Assembly (NCBI GenBank): GCA_964503125.1
Contig: CAZCZE010000032.1
Coordinates: 62,001 to 126,000 of the forward strand
Origin: FEN-1219 sp964503125
GTDB taxonomy: Bacteria > Pseudomonadota > Gammaproteobacteria > Steroidobacterales > Rariloculaceae
Direction of reading: 5' to 3'
DNA: 64,000 nucleotides
A program made the translations under genes and the position numbers. Below, piece after piece: positions 33,465-42,011 of the stretch; the stretch's first letter is position 1; every line of letters begins with the position of its first letter. The notes beneath the pieces were generated by a model, which was given only the letters and a program-made list of their open reading frames with translations, ran no database searches and was not told the DNA's origin.

Positions 33465-34246
33465 GAGGCGGCTCCGCAGGGTGTGGGGTTCCACGCGCCG
33501 CCTTCGGATTCGCGCCGGAAGTGATTGCTCGTGACGTAGCGCTGCGTGAGATAGCGCGAGTCCTCGACGATCGTCGTCACGACGAGCCACTCGTCGCCGT
33601 TCGGGGCCGCGAAGCGCGCGAAGTACTCGGTCAAGGCGGCGCCCTCGCTGTAGGGCACGCCGTTGCGCCGCAGCCAACCAGGTGCCAAGTGCGTCGTGCG
33701 CACGTCGAGATAGCCGCCGCCGCGCGCAGCCCCGCCGCCCGCTCCCGCGAGCCCGGGGCCGCCGGGCGGCGCCGGCGGCCGAACCCATTTCGCGACCGAG
33801 TGCCCCTCAAGCGTGTGCTGCGCAGGCGGCTGCGCCGCGCCGAAGCGCAAGCTCCGCGTCTGTCGTCCCGCGTCCGTCTCGATCGTGAGCAGCTCGTCGC
33901 CGGCCCAGCGGATGCGCAGCCGTGTGGGCATGCGCAACAGCGCCGCGGCGCCGTAGGCCTCGCAGGCGCCGTCCGTCGCCGGGTCCCATTCGTCGGCGAC
34001 GCGGCGACCCGCGTCGTTGAGGGGCACGCTCGCATAGTCGCCCTTGGGTGGTGTGACCATACGCCAGCGCCAATCCTCGTTGACGATCGCGACCCACTGG
34101 CCCGTGAGGTCGATGACCGCCGCCTCGCGTGCCGTCTGCGGCGCGGCTGGCGCCGCCGGCTGAGCGACGCCGAGCGCGGCGCAGGCCGCGGCAGTGGCCG
34201 TGGCGGTGATCATGCCGAGGCGCCGCGCGAGCTTCGACGCGTTCAT
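33461..34246 (-). CDS. Exported partner-family protein, copy 4
   Basis: A 261 aa protein with leader (ITATATAAACAALGVAQPAA). The family motifs are IDLTGQWVAIVNEDW, a cysteine in GACEAYGAAALLRMPTRLRI, the core GHSVAKW interrupted by a proline-glycine insert of about 25 residues before YLDVRTTHLAPGWLRRNG, LTEYFARF, VEDSRYLTQRY, and the terminal PTPCGAAS. The insert breaks the usual W-EGDTLVV link, an oddity among the copies. It shares 'TTHL..GW.RRNG' with copy 5, so the two are the closest pair. It overlaps both neighbours by four bases (ATGA and GTGA). Confidence 0.75.
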   Translation of the reverse strand: MNASKLARRLGMITATATAAACAALGVAQPAAPAAPQTAREAAVIDLTGQWVAIVNEDWRWRMVTPPKGDYASVPLNDAGRRVADEWDPATDGACEAYGAAALLRMPTRLRIRWAGDELLTIETDAGRQTRSLRFGAAQPPAQHTLEGHSVAKWVRPPAPPGGPGLAGAGGGAARGGGYLDVRTTHLAPGWLRRNGVPYSEGAALTEYFARFAAPNGDEWLVVTTIVEDSRYLTQRYVTSNHFRRESEGGAWNPTPCGAAS

Positions 34247-35085
34247 CGCAGTGTCTCCGCGAACTCGGGTAGCGCCGTCGCCGCGCCGCCGCGCGTCGCT
34301 TCGGGCGGTAGGCCGTAGCGCTCGCCGAACTCGACGACGTACGGATTCTGCCCCGGCAGGTAATGGGGCACGAACTTAGGATCGCGCACCACCTCGACCA
34401 CGGGCTCGCACGGGTAGGGCGTCATCGAACCGCTCGGTGCGAGCAGGAAGCCGTTCGTCTTGACGAGCGGCTCGGTGAGATACACGGGATCCTCGACGAT
34501 CATGACGTGCGTCATGAGGTCGCCGTAGCGGTGGAAGCGATCGGTCATCGTCGCACGGTCGCTCAAGGGCAAGCCGTTGCGGCGCATCCAGCCGGCTTTG
34601 AGATGAGTCGTCTTGACGACGAGAACGTCGCCGTCCCAGCTGCCGGTCGAGAAGCCCTGCCACGTGTGGGCCGCGTAGTCGGGTGGATGCGCGCGGCCGT
34701 CCATCCAGATCTCGCGATGCTGTTCCTGCCAGGCGATGTGCGTGTGGATCGTGACGAGCTGCTGGGTGTCCTCGTCGCGGTCTTCCCAGATACGCAGGAC
34801 TCCGACGCCGCGGAAGCCATAGGTCGACGGGTGCGGCTTGCACTGATGCTCGGGCATCGAGAGCAGCGACGCGTCCCACGCTTCGGCGCGTAAACGCGCG
34901 GCATCGCTGATCGGCAGGCCGGCGTAGTCGCCGATCGAGGGGCCGGGGATTCGCTCGTCGACGTCCTCGTGGAAGATCGGGTTCCAGTAGCCGACGAGGT
35001 TGGTTTGGGCCGGGGCCGCGGTCGCGAACAGCAACGCAGTACCCCACGGCGCGAAGGTCGCAACTACCCTCGATAGCAACGGCAT
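34243..35085 (-). CDS. Exported partner-family protein, copy 5
   Basis: A 280 aa protein with leader (RVVATFAPWGTALLFATAAPAQ). It has TNLVGYWNPIFHEDVDER, a cysteine in EHQCKPHPSTYGFRGVG, REIWMDGRAHPPDY, the core GFSTGSWDGDVLVVKTTHLK, MTDRFHRYGDLMTHVMIVED, DPVYLTEPL and the C-terminal cysteine in PYPCEPVVE. It is the first gene of the six-gene operon. The ATG at 35085 has GGGGGGA 7-13 bases upstream, and longer readings in frame carry no leader. It is divergent from the MFS gene at 35193 with 107 bases between. Confidence 0.78.
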   Translation of the reverse strand: MPLLSRVVATFAPWGTALLFATAAPAQTNLVGYWNPIFHEDVDERIPGPSIGDYAGLPISDAARLRAEAWDASLLSMPEHQCKPHPSTYGFRGVGVLRIWEDRDEDTQQLVTIHTHIAWQEQHREIWMDGRAHPPDYAAHTWQGFSTGSWDGDVLVVKTTHLKAGWMRRNGLPLSDRATMTDRFHRYGDLMTHVMIVEDPVYLTEPLVKTNGFLLAPSGSMTPYPCEPVVEVVRDPKFVPHYLPGQNPYVVEFGERYGLPPEATRGGAATALPEFAETLR

Positions 35086-35192
35086 ATGGCGTCCCCCCGA
35101 CTTCGTCGTTATTGTGGCGATCGGCGCGTAGCCGACCGCGCGGTTGCCATCATAGCGTCGGTTCGAAGAAACAAGAAAAAGGGCAAACCCAT

Positions 35193-36458
35193 ATGGCACA
35201 ACCAACGACGACGAGCGCCGGCGCTTCCGCACGCACGGGCTGGGACACTTCTTACGAATGGAAAGCCGTGGCGCTGCTCGGCTTGGGCTTCGGCCTGGTC
35301 GGGCTCGATCGGTGGATCATTGCGCCGCTGTTTCCGTTCATCGCCGCGGACCTCGGCCTCGCCGAGGGTGACGCCGGCCGGCTGGCCGGCATCCTCGGCA
35401 TCCTCTGGGGCGTGTTCGCGATTTTCTCGGGGCGGTTGTCGGATGCCATCGGGCATCGCAAGGTGCTGATCCCGGCGATCCTGCTGTTCTCGTTGATGTC
35501 GGGGCTGTCGGGCATCGTCCAGGGCCTGACGGCGTTGATCCTGATTCGCGCGCTCATGGGCGCGATGGAAGGCACGTACTGCCCCACGAGCTTCACGGCC
35601 GTGGCCGCGGCGTCGCACCCCAAGCGTCGCGGTCTCAATCAAGGTCTCCAGCAAAGCGGCTTTGCGCTGCTCGGCCTCGCGCTCGGACCCATCATCGCGA
35701 TTCAGCTCCTCAACGTCGTGCCGTCGTGGCGCTGGGTGTTCTGGATCGTAGCCATTCCGGGCTTCGTCGTCGGCCTGTTGCTGTTCTGGCAGCTGCGCGA
35801 GCCCAAGGACACGCAAGCGGGCGCGCTCATCGGTGCGACGACGCCTGCCGGCTCTTGGCTCGAGGTGCTCAAGGCGCCGAACATCATCGTCTGCATGTTC
35901 GCGCTGCTGTGCGCCATGGCCTGCGTGTTCGTGCTGAGCGCGATGGTGCCCGTCTACCTCGTCAACGTATTGCAGCTCACGCCCGGACAGATGAGCGTCG
36001 TGACGTCGGCCATCGGGTTCGGCGGCTTCTTCGGTCAGGCCGGCTGGCCCGGGCTCTCGGATAAGTTCGGCCGCAAGCCGCTCGCGATTCTCGGCTTCGT
36101 CGGTGCGACGCTCTGTGTATGGTGGTTCGCGAGCACGGGAGCCGCCGTGCTGCCGCTGTTCGTCGCGCTGTTCGTCTGCTCGTTCTTCTGCCTCGGCAAC
36201 ATCGCGCTCATCACGGGCCCGATCGCGACCGAGTCGGCGCCGCGCGGGCTCATCTCGTCGGCCATCGGCGTCGTCGTCGGTGTAGGCGAGATCTTCGGCG
36301 GCGGCGTGGCGCCCATCATCGCGGGCGGTGTCGCGGACCGTTACGGCCTGCCGAGCGTGCTCAACGTCGCCATCGCGGGTGTCGCGCTCGGTATCGTCGT
36401 GTGCCTGTTCTTGCGCGAGACGGCGCCGCGCTTTACGGCGCAACCACGGGGTTCGTGA
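35193..36458 (+). CDS. MFS transporter
   Basis: About 421 aa with 12 predicted helices. Motif A is SGRLSDAIGHRKVLIP after TM2, and TM1 has FGFGLVGLDRWIIAPLFPFI-like sequence (GLGFGLVGLDRWIIAPLF). It resembles organic-anion transporters of the ACS/hexuronate branch. The ATG at 35193 is preceded by AAAAAGGG. It is divergent from the HpaB-like operon and overlaps the convergent FAH gene by 26 bases at the 3' ends, so it may import the substrate of that operon (inference). Confidence 0.85.
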   Translation: MAQPTTTSAGASARTGWDTSYEWKAVALLGLGFGLVGLDRWIIAPLFPFIAADLGLAEGDAGRLAGILGILWGVFAIFSGRLSDAIGHRKVLIPAILLFSLMSGLSGIVQGLTALILIRALMGAMEGTYCPTSFTAVAAASHPKRRGLNQGLQQSGFALLGLALGPIIAIQLLNVVPSWRWVFWIVAIPGFVVGLLLFWQLREPKDTQAGALIGATTPAGSWLEVLKAPNIIVCMFALLCAMACVFVLSAMVPVYLVNVLQLTPGQMSVVTSAIGFGGFFGQAGWPGLSDKFGRKPLAILGFVGATLCVWWFASTGAAVLPLFVALFVCSFFCLGNIALITGPIATESAPRGLISSAIGVVVGVGEIFGGGVAPIIAGGVADRYGLPSVLNVAIAGVALGIVVCLFLRETAPRFTAQPRGS

Positions 36459-37503
36459 GCGTGCCGACGCCCTCGTAGCTGCACTCCATGCGATCGCCGG
36501 CCTTGAGCAGGATCGGCGGGTTGCGGGCCGAGCCGACACCGGGCGGCGTGCCCGTCGCGATCACGTCGCCGGGGCGCAGCGTCAGGATGTTGCTCGCGTA
36601 GACCACCTGCTCCTGCACCGTGTGGATCATCTGTGCCGTCGTGCCTTCTTGCAGCTGCTCGGCATTGAGCACGAACGTCATTCCCGCGTTGCCGATGTCG
36701 CGGATGAACTCCTTGGGCGTGATGAACGGACCGAGCGGCGCGAACGTGTCGTGGTTCTTCGTGACGAGCCAATCGGAGCCGAAACGCGAGTCGCCGCGCC
36801 CGCCGCGATCCGACATGTCGTTCTGGAGCGTGTAGCCGAACACGTAATCGAGGGCCCGGGCTTCGGAGATACGGCCCGCCGGGCGGCCGATGACGACGCC
36901 GAGCTCGCATTCCCACTCGATTTGCGTACGACCCACGGGCATGCGCACGGCCTCGCCTTGGGCCACGATCGCGGACGGCAGCTTGATGAACATGAAGGGG
37001 TTCCAGCGCGTGTCGCCGGTCTTGCGTTCCCAGATACCCGTTGCGCTCGTCGTGCCGGCCGGGGCCTCGCCGGCCGTCGCGGTGCGCACGTCGCCTTGCC
37101 GCCTTGCCATCTCGAGGTCGTGCTCGCGGTAGTTGACGGCGACGTTGAGCATCGTCGTCGGAACGACCGGCGGGAGGATCTTGAGCGCGCCCAAGTCGTA
37201 CACGTAGGCGGGGCGCGTATCGCCGACCGTTCGCACGATGTCGACGATGCGCTGGCGCAGGCCGGCATCGTAACGCGCGATGAGATCCTTCATGTCGGTT
37301 GGCGCGGCGACGGTCGAGGCGGGAGTCGCGATCGCCGCGTGAGCCGCGCCCAAGTCGATGACGACCGAATCGCGCAGCACGACCCCGACGAACGTGCGGC
37401 CCTGGCGCTCGAACGTCCCGAGCTTGAACGGCGTCGGCGCGGGTTGGGCGATGGCTACGACGGCAACGAGGGCAGCGAGCCCTCCGACAAGCTTAAGTTT
37501 CAT
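36433..37503 (-). CDS. Fumarylacetoacetate hydrolase family protein with an N-terminal signal peptide
   Basis: A 356 aa protein. The FAH fold is evident from LNVAVNYREHDLEMA, IEWECELGVVIGRPAG (metal glutamates 198 and 200), YVFGYTLQNDMSDR (Asp229), FGSDWLVTKNHDTFAPLGP and LRPGDVIATGTPPGVG. These enzymes cleave C-C bonds of acylpyruvates or act as isomerases and decarboxylases, and are normally cytoplasmic. Here residues 1-20 (KLVGGLAALVAVVAIAQ then PAP) are a convincing signal peptide with cleavage after AIAQ or PAP, so export is predicted. The ATG has GAGGGGGA 6-13 bases upstream. It is divergent from the DUF6152-partner fusion operon. Confidence 0.83.
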   Translation of the reverse strand: MKLKLVGGLAALVAVVAIAQPAPTPFKLGTFERQGRTFVGVVLRDSVVIDLGAAHAAIATPASTVAAPTDMKDLIARYDAGLRQRIVDIVRTVGDTRPAYVYDLGALKILPPVVPTTMLNVAVNYREHDLEMARRQGDVRTATAGEAPAGTTSATGIWERKTGDTRWNPFMFIKLPSAIVAQGEAVRMPVGRTQIEWECELGVVIGRPAGRISEARALDYVFGYTLQNDMSDRGGRGDSRFGSDWLVTKNHDTFAPLGPFITPKEFIRDIGNAGMTFVLNAEQLQEGTTAQMIHTVQEQVVYASNILTLRPGDVIATGTPPGVGSARNPPILLKAGDRMECSYEGVGTLTNPVVAP

Positions 37504-37648
37504 TGGGGTCCCCCTCGAAGATGACGCGGATGCGAGCCCGACTATCGTAGCGCGCCCACGCCGCGCAGGGCCAATGCCGGTGCGGAGCCGAGGTTGCAGT
37601 GGGGAACGAAGTGGGAGTTAATAGCCCGAAAGCCGACTCGGGGGAATC

Positions 37649-38914
37649 ATGAGGATCGAAACACTACGCTGGGGCGGCGCAGCGGTGGCCGCTCTCGCGG
37701 CGGGAGCCGCGAGCGCCCATCACGGTTTCGGCAACTTCGACCGCAGCCACGAGGTCGCGCTCGAAGGCACTATCACGAGCATCGACTTCGTGAACCCCCA
37801 CGCCTACGTCTATTTCGAGGCGACGAATCCCGACGGCACCAAGGTCGCGAAGCGTTGCGAGATGCGTGCCGCAACGGTGCTGCGCCGCTCGGGCTGGTCG
37901 CCCGAGATGTTCAAGCCGGGCGAGCTCATCAAGGTCGAGGGCGCGCCCGATCGTTTCGACACGAACTCCTGCTACGTCCACACCGTCGTGTTCGCCGACG
38001 GCACGACGGCCGATCGTTACGCGCAGCTCTCGAAGCCCGCGGCGGCGCCGGCCGCTGCTGCGCCTCGCGCGGCACGCCTGGCGAGCGGTGAGCCGAACAT
38101 CACGGGCGACTGGGCGCCCGAGCAACGCGTTATGACCGACCCGCGCGGCCGTAGCGGTGCGCTCGTGCCCGTGAGCCAGGTGGGCGAGCCGGGCGCCTCA
38201 CCGGCACCGCCCGCTGGTGGCGGCGGTGGCGCCGCGGCCGGTGGGGGAGGCGGCGGCCCCCCGCGCGGCGCGCGCGTCACCTATACGGAAGCCGGTAAAG
38301 CCGCGGCCGACGCGTTCCGCGGCGGCACGACCGACAACCCGCGCATGCGCTGCGAGACGACGAGCATCCTGTTCGACTGGACGTTCGACGGCCCCGTCAA
38401 CCGCATCACCCAGAGCGGCGACACGATCACGCTGCAATACGGCCAGCTCGGTTTGACGCGCACGATCCACATGAACATGACGGAGCACCCGGCGAACGTC
38501 GAACCAACCCGCGCGGGTCACTCGATCGGCCGCTGGGAGAACGACGTGCTCGTCGTCGACACCGTGGGCTTCGCGCCCGGCTTCTTGAACCCGCCGATCA
38601 GGAACAGCGAGCAACTTAAGGTCGTCGAGCGCTTCACGCTCGATCCGAACGCGATGACGATTCGGCGTGAGTACACGGCTACCGATCCCGTCAACTTCAC
38701 GGATCAGTACACGGGCAACGACACGATCGGCGTCGCCGACCTGCCGTACGCGCCCGATGCGTGCGCCGAGCTCACCTTCGTCGACTTCTCGGGCGACGGT
38801 GTCGCTCCCGACGCGAACTCGGGCGGTATCGGCCCGCAAGGCGCTGCCGCCGCGCCGGCCCAGCAGGCCGCGGCGCCCGCCGCGTGGTGGGAATTCTGGA
38901 AGTGGTTCGACTAG
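37649..38914 (+). CDS. Natural fusion of DUF6152-type and partner-family domains (partner copy 6)
   Basis: A 421 aa exported protein. Residues 1-23 are a signal peptide (AAGAASA), then the DUF6152 domain (HHGFGNFD at 24, FVNPHAYVYFE with His51, RRSGWSPEMFKPGELIKVEG). An Ala-Pro linker (about 128-145) leads to the partner domain: EPNITGDWAPEQ (GxW at 153-155), a glycine-rich insert (179-206), MRCETTSILFDW (Cys235), TRTIHMNMTEHP, GHSIGRWENDVLVVDTVGF (from 290), VVERFTLDP, TDPVNFTDQY, and Cys372 in DACAELTFVDF. GGGGGA precedes the ATG. First gene of an operon with the quinoprotein dehydrogenase 58 bases downstream. The fusion joins the two families found as adjacent genes elsewhere in the window. 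Confidence 0.85.
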   Translation: MRIETLRWGGAAVAALAAGAASAHHGFGNFDRSHEVALEGTITSIDFVNPHAYVYFEATNPDGTKVAKRCEMRAATVLRRSGWSPEMFKPGELIKVEGAPDRFDTNSCYVHTVVFADGTTADRYAQLSKPAAAPAAAAPRAARLASGEPNITGDWAPEQRVMTDPRGRSGALVPVSQVGEPGASPAPPAGGGGGAAAGGGGGGPPRGARVTYTEAGKAAADAFRGGTTDNPRMRCETTSILFDWTFDGPVNRITQSGDTITLQYGQLGLTRTIHMNMTEHPANVEPTRAGHSIGRWENDVLVVDTVGFAPGFLNPPIRNSEQLKVVERFTLDPNAMTIRREYTATDPVNFTDQYTGNDTIGVADLPYAPDACAELTFVDFSGDGVAPDANSGGIGPQGAAAAPAQQAAAPAAWWEFWKWFD

Positions 38915-38972
38915 CCCGGCGATTGTGCGAACGGCGCTGCGCGCCGACGCGGTAGCAATGAGGGGACCCGCC

Positions 38973-40703
38973 ATGCGACGACTAGCTCTTTCTTTGACCA
39001 CGCTGGCCGCAGCACTCGCTGCCTTCCAAGCGACTGCGCAAACCGGCGAGCGCGAGTTCATCCCGGTGACGGATGCGATGCTCGCGAACCCCGCGCCCGG
39101 CGACTGGCTCATGTGGCGTCGCACGCTCAACGGCTGGGGCTACAGCCCGCTCGACGAGATCGACAAGAGCAACGTCGCCAAGCTCGAGCGAGTCTGGTCG
39201 CACCCGCTCGGCATGGGCAACCAGGAGGCGACGCCGCTCGTCTACAACGGCGTCATGTACGTGCCGAACAGCGGCGATTACGTGCAGGCGCTCGACGCCG
39301 ATTCGGGCACGCTGCTCTGGGAGTACCGCCGTTTCCCCGAGGGCGGACGCGGCGGCACCAACCGCAACCTCGCGATCTGGGGCACGACGCTCATCGACGC
39401 CGGCGGCGACAACCAGATGTACGCGATCGACGCCCGCACGGGGAAGCTCGTGTGGGAAACGAAGGTGCTCGAGCCGACGTTGCCCGCGCGCGCGAGCTCG
39501 GGCCCGATCGTCGCCAACGGCAGAGTCATCACGGGCCGGCAGTGCCAGCCGCAGGCGACGCACGAGTCGTGCGTCATCACGGCGCACGACGCGGCGACGG
39601 GCAAGGAGCTCTGGCGTACGCGCACGATCCCGCGCAAGGGCGAGCCCGGCGACGAGAGCTGGGGCGACGTGCCGATGGAGCAACGTTGGCACGTCGGCAC
39701 GTGGATGGTGCCGAGCTACGACACCGAGCTCGACCGCATCTACATCGGCACGTCCGTCACGATTCCGGCGCCGAAGTTCATCTTGGGCGGCGTCGACAAA
39801 GAGCACCTCTATCACAACTCGACGCTCGCGCTCGATCCTAAGGACGGCAAGATCGTCTGGTACTACCAACATCTGCTCGACCACTGGGATCTCGACCATC
39901 CGTTCGAGCGCCTGCTCGTCGACACGGCCGTCGCGCCGGATCCCTCCGAGGTCGCGTGGATCAACCCCGCCTTGAGGCCCGGCGAGCGCCGCCGCGTCAT
40001 GACGGGCATCCCCGGCAAGACGGGCATCGTTTACACGCTCGATCGCGTGACGGGCGAGTTCCTCTGGGCGCGGCCCACGGTCATGCAAAACGTCGTGAAG
40101 AACATCGATGGCGCGACGGGCAAGGTCGAGGTCGATCCCGCGCGTGTCTTCACGCACGCGGGGCACGAGCTCATGGTGTGCCCCGGCACGAACGGCGGCA
40201 AGAACTGGCCCGCCGGCGCGTACAGCCCGCGCACGAACGCGATGTACATGCCCATGCAGAACATGTGCATGAACGCCACGGTTCAGAGCGGTGAGCGCGA
40301 TCCGCGCCTCGTGTACGGATTCTCGACCGAATACATCGCGGCGCCGGGCGCCACGAACATCGGCGTCGTTTGGGCCATCTCGGCCGAGAAGGGCACGACG
40401 GTTTGGAAGCACGAGCAGCGCGTCGGCGTGCTGTCGCTCGTGGCGACCGGCGGCGGGCTCGTGTTCGGCGGCGACGTGGCCGGCAATTTCCACGCGCTCG
40501 ACGACGCGACGGGCGAGGTGCTCTGGGAGACCAACCTCGGCGCGCCCGTGAGCGGTTATCCCGTGTCGTTCGCCGTCGACGGCAAGCAGTACGTGGCCGT
40601 GACGACGGGCGGCTCGCTGGTCGCGGGCGCGGCGCGCCGCGTGACGCCGGAGCTCACGGGCGAGCCCACGCCGTCGCAGGTGTACGTGTTCGCGTTGCCG
40701 TAG
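38973..40703 (+). CDS. Exported PQQ-dependent alcohol dehydrogenase-type quinoprotein
   Basis: A 576 aa protein with signal peptide (LSLTTLAAALAAFQATAQT). It is an eight-bladed tryptophan-docking propeller: WLMWRRTLNGWGYSPLDEID at the start, repeats ending in GTLLWEYR, GKLVWETK, GKELWRTR and GTTVWKHEQR, DHWDLDHPFERLL, and GGDVAGNFHALDDATGEVLW near the end. There is no fused cytochrome c domain, so a separate electron acceptor is needed. Two cysteines in GRQCQPQATHESCVIT replace the vicinal pair of methanol dehydrogenases. Substrate is unknown. GAGGGG lies about 7-12 bases before ATG 38973; a long frame upstream is a shadow. It lies between the fusion protein and an MBL hydrolase. Confidence 0.87.
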   Translation: MRRLALSLTTLAAALAAFQATAQTGEREFIPVTDAMLANPAPGDWLMWRRTLNGWGYSPLDEIDKSNVAKLERVWSHPLGMGNQEATPLVYNGVMYVPNSGDYVQALDADSGTLLWEYRRFPEGGRGGTNRNLAIWGTTLIDAGGDNQMYAIDARTGKLVWETKVLEPTLPARASSGPIVANGRVITGRQCQPQATHESCVITAHDAATGKELWRTRTIPRKGEPGDESWGDVPMEQRWHVGTWMVPSYDTELDRIYIGTSVTIPAPKFILGGVDKEHLYHNSTLALDPKDGKIVWYYQHLLDHWDLDHPFERLLVDTAVAPDPSEVAWINPALRPGERRRVMTGIPGKTGIVYTLDRVTGEFLWARPTVMQNVVKNIDGATGKVEVDPARVFTHAGHELMVCPGTNGGKNWPAGAYSPRTNAMYMPMQNMCMNATVQSGERDPRLVYGFSTEYIAAPGATNIGVVWAISAEKGTTVWKHEQRVGVLSLVATGGGLVFGGDVAGNFHALDDATGEVLWETNLGAPVSGYPVSFAVDGKQYVAVTTGGSLVAGAARRVTPELTGEPTPSQVYVFALP

Positions 40704-40717
40704 CGGCGAGGGTGCTC

Positions 40718-41677
40718 GTGCACGCTCTGCGATTCTCTGCCGCGTTGGCGCTCTGCCTGGCCGCCACCGCCGCGGCGCAGGCGCCGAACCCCGCCGTCGA
40801 GCGGCACATCGCCGCCGCGCGCGCCGCGGCCGGCGAGCATGCCGCGATGGTCGATCGGCTCTGTCCCAGCCCAAGCGTCGCGCGGCCCGTGCAGGGCAAT
40901 CGGACCGCGCCGCGCGGGACTCCGTCGCGCGAGTCGTGGCACGCCGAGCCCGTGAAGGTATTCGACAACTTCTATTTCGTCGGCATGACGGAGTTCTCGG
41001 CGTGGGCCGTGACGACGAGCGCCGGCATCATCGTGATCGACCCCTTGTTCGACTACTCCGTCGAGGACGAGGTCGTCGAGGGTTTGCGCAAGCTCGGGCT
41101 GGACCCCGCCGACATCGAGTACGTGTTGATCAGTCACGGCCATCTCGATCACGCCGGCGGCGCGAAGCTGTTGCAGGAACGATTCGGCGCGCGCGTGCTG
41201 CTCACGGCCGCCGATTGGGATCTCCTCGAGCGGGATAACCCCGCGTGGAAGCCGCGCCGCGACATGGAAATCACCGACGGCATGCGGCTCACGCTCGGCG
41301 ACACGACGCTCACGATGCACCATACGCCGGGGCACACGAACGGCACCGTGTCGACGCTGATCCCGCTGCGGGACGGAGAGAAGCGCCACGTCGCCGCGCT
41401 CTGGGGCGGCACGTTATTCAACTTCGGCCCCGACGCCGCGCGCTTCGCCGCGTATGCCGAGTCGGCGGCGCGCTTCCGCGAGCTCGCGACGGCCGCGGGC
41501 GCCGACGTGCTGCTCTCGAATCACACCGACTACGACGGCACGAAGCAAAAGTTGCCAGCTCTCGCGAGCCGCGCGCCCGGCGCGCCGCATCCGTATGTCG
41601 TCGGCAACGAATCGGTGCGGCGCTACCTCACAGTGGCGAACGAGTGCGCGCAAGCCGCGCTCGCGAGCGTTGAGTAG
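40718..41677 (+). CDS. Exported MBL-fold hydrolase, subclass B3-like
   Basis: About 319 aa with a leader (FSAALALCLAATAAAQA). The metal site is SHGHLDHAGG (H140, H142, D144, H145), with MHHTPGHTNGTVSTLIPL and the last histidine in LLSNHTDYDG; the fold order and the HxHxDH form point to the B3/lactonase group rather than an antibiotic beta-lactamase specifically. GTG 40718 is preceded by GAGGG at a good distance; GTG 40712 is an alternative. It starts 14 bases after the quinoprotein gene and is probably the third gene of that operon. Confidence 0.82.
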   Translation: MHALRFSAALALCLAATAAAQAPNPAVERHIAAARAAAGEHAAMVDRLCPSPSVARPVQGNRTAPRGTPSRESWHAEPVKVFDNFYFVGMTEFSAWAVTTSAGIIVIDPLFDYSVEDEVVEGLRKLGLDPADIEYVLISHGHLDHAGGAKLLQERFGARVLLTAADWDLLERDNPAWKPRRDMEITDGMRLTLGDTTLTMHHTPGHTNGTVSTLIPLRDGEKRHVAALWGGTLFNFGPDAARFAAYAESAARFRELATAAGADVLLSNHTDYDGTKQKLPALASRAPGAPHPYVVGNESVRRYLTVANECAQAALASVE

Positions 41678-42011
41678 CGCTATCCGGCTTCGCGCCGCCG
41701 GGCGCGGCGGCTCGCGGGTGCGAAGAAACAGAACGTAGCGGGCAGATCCAGCCGATTTAGGCCCTCTCGGTGAGATGGAGTCCCGTGTGCGGAGGGCCGC
41801 TGCGGTAACCGTGGCTCGTCAGGAGTCACCATTAGCCGTTGCCTTTTCTGCAATATTCGGGATTATCTGCAGTGGCCCCTTGGCCGTTCGAGGGTTTCCA
41901 GGCCATGTTCGGACTTATCCCCCACTTCTCTGCCCTTACGAAAGGAAAATACCTGGGCAGACTTGAAAGTTATGCGGCGCTATCTGACGTTCCAGCAACT
42001 TTGGGCCTTCG
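41678..42011. other. Intergenic region without recognisable gene
   Basis: This 334-base stretch shows falling GC toward 42 kb. A GTTATGC core-like heptamer (41969-41975) resembles the inverse core of integron recombination sites, but no paired attC arm is visible beside it. A short ORF at 41775-41966 has no features of a gene. Confidence 0.4.

Noticed and set aside
35086..35192. Divergent promoter between partner copy 5 and the MFS gene
   Set aside because: A TATGAT-like -10 is present on the minus strand, but no -35 stands at 16-18 bases, so I did not annotate it.
38982..40874. 630-codon minus-strand ORF opposite the quinoprotein gene
   Set aside because: Composition is low-complexity Arg/Ala/His and it contains no domain; the plus-strand quinoprotein has clear motifs.
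32508..41677. Reading the MBL-fold genes as antibiotic-resistance beta-lactamases
   Set aside because: The metal motifs fit, but periplasmic MBL hydrolases are very diverse and these are embedded in catabolic operons. Nothing specific to carbapenemases is visible.
41969..41975. GTTATGC heptamer as a second attC boundary
   Set aside because: No paired arm or inner box is present beside it, so it is not enough to call a site.
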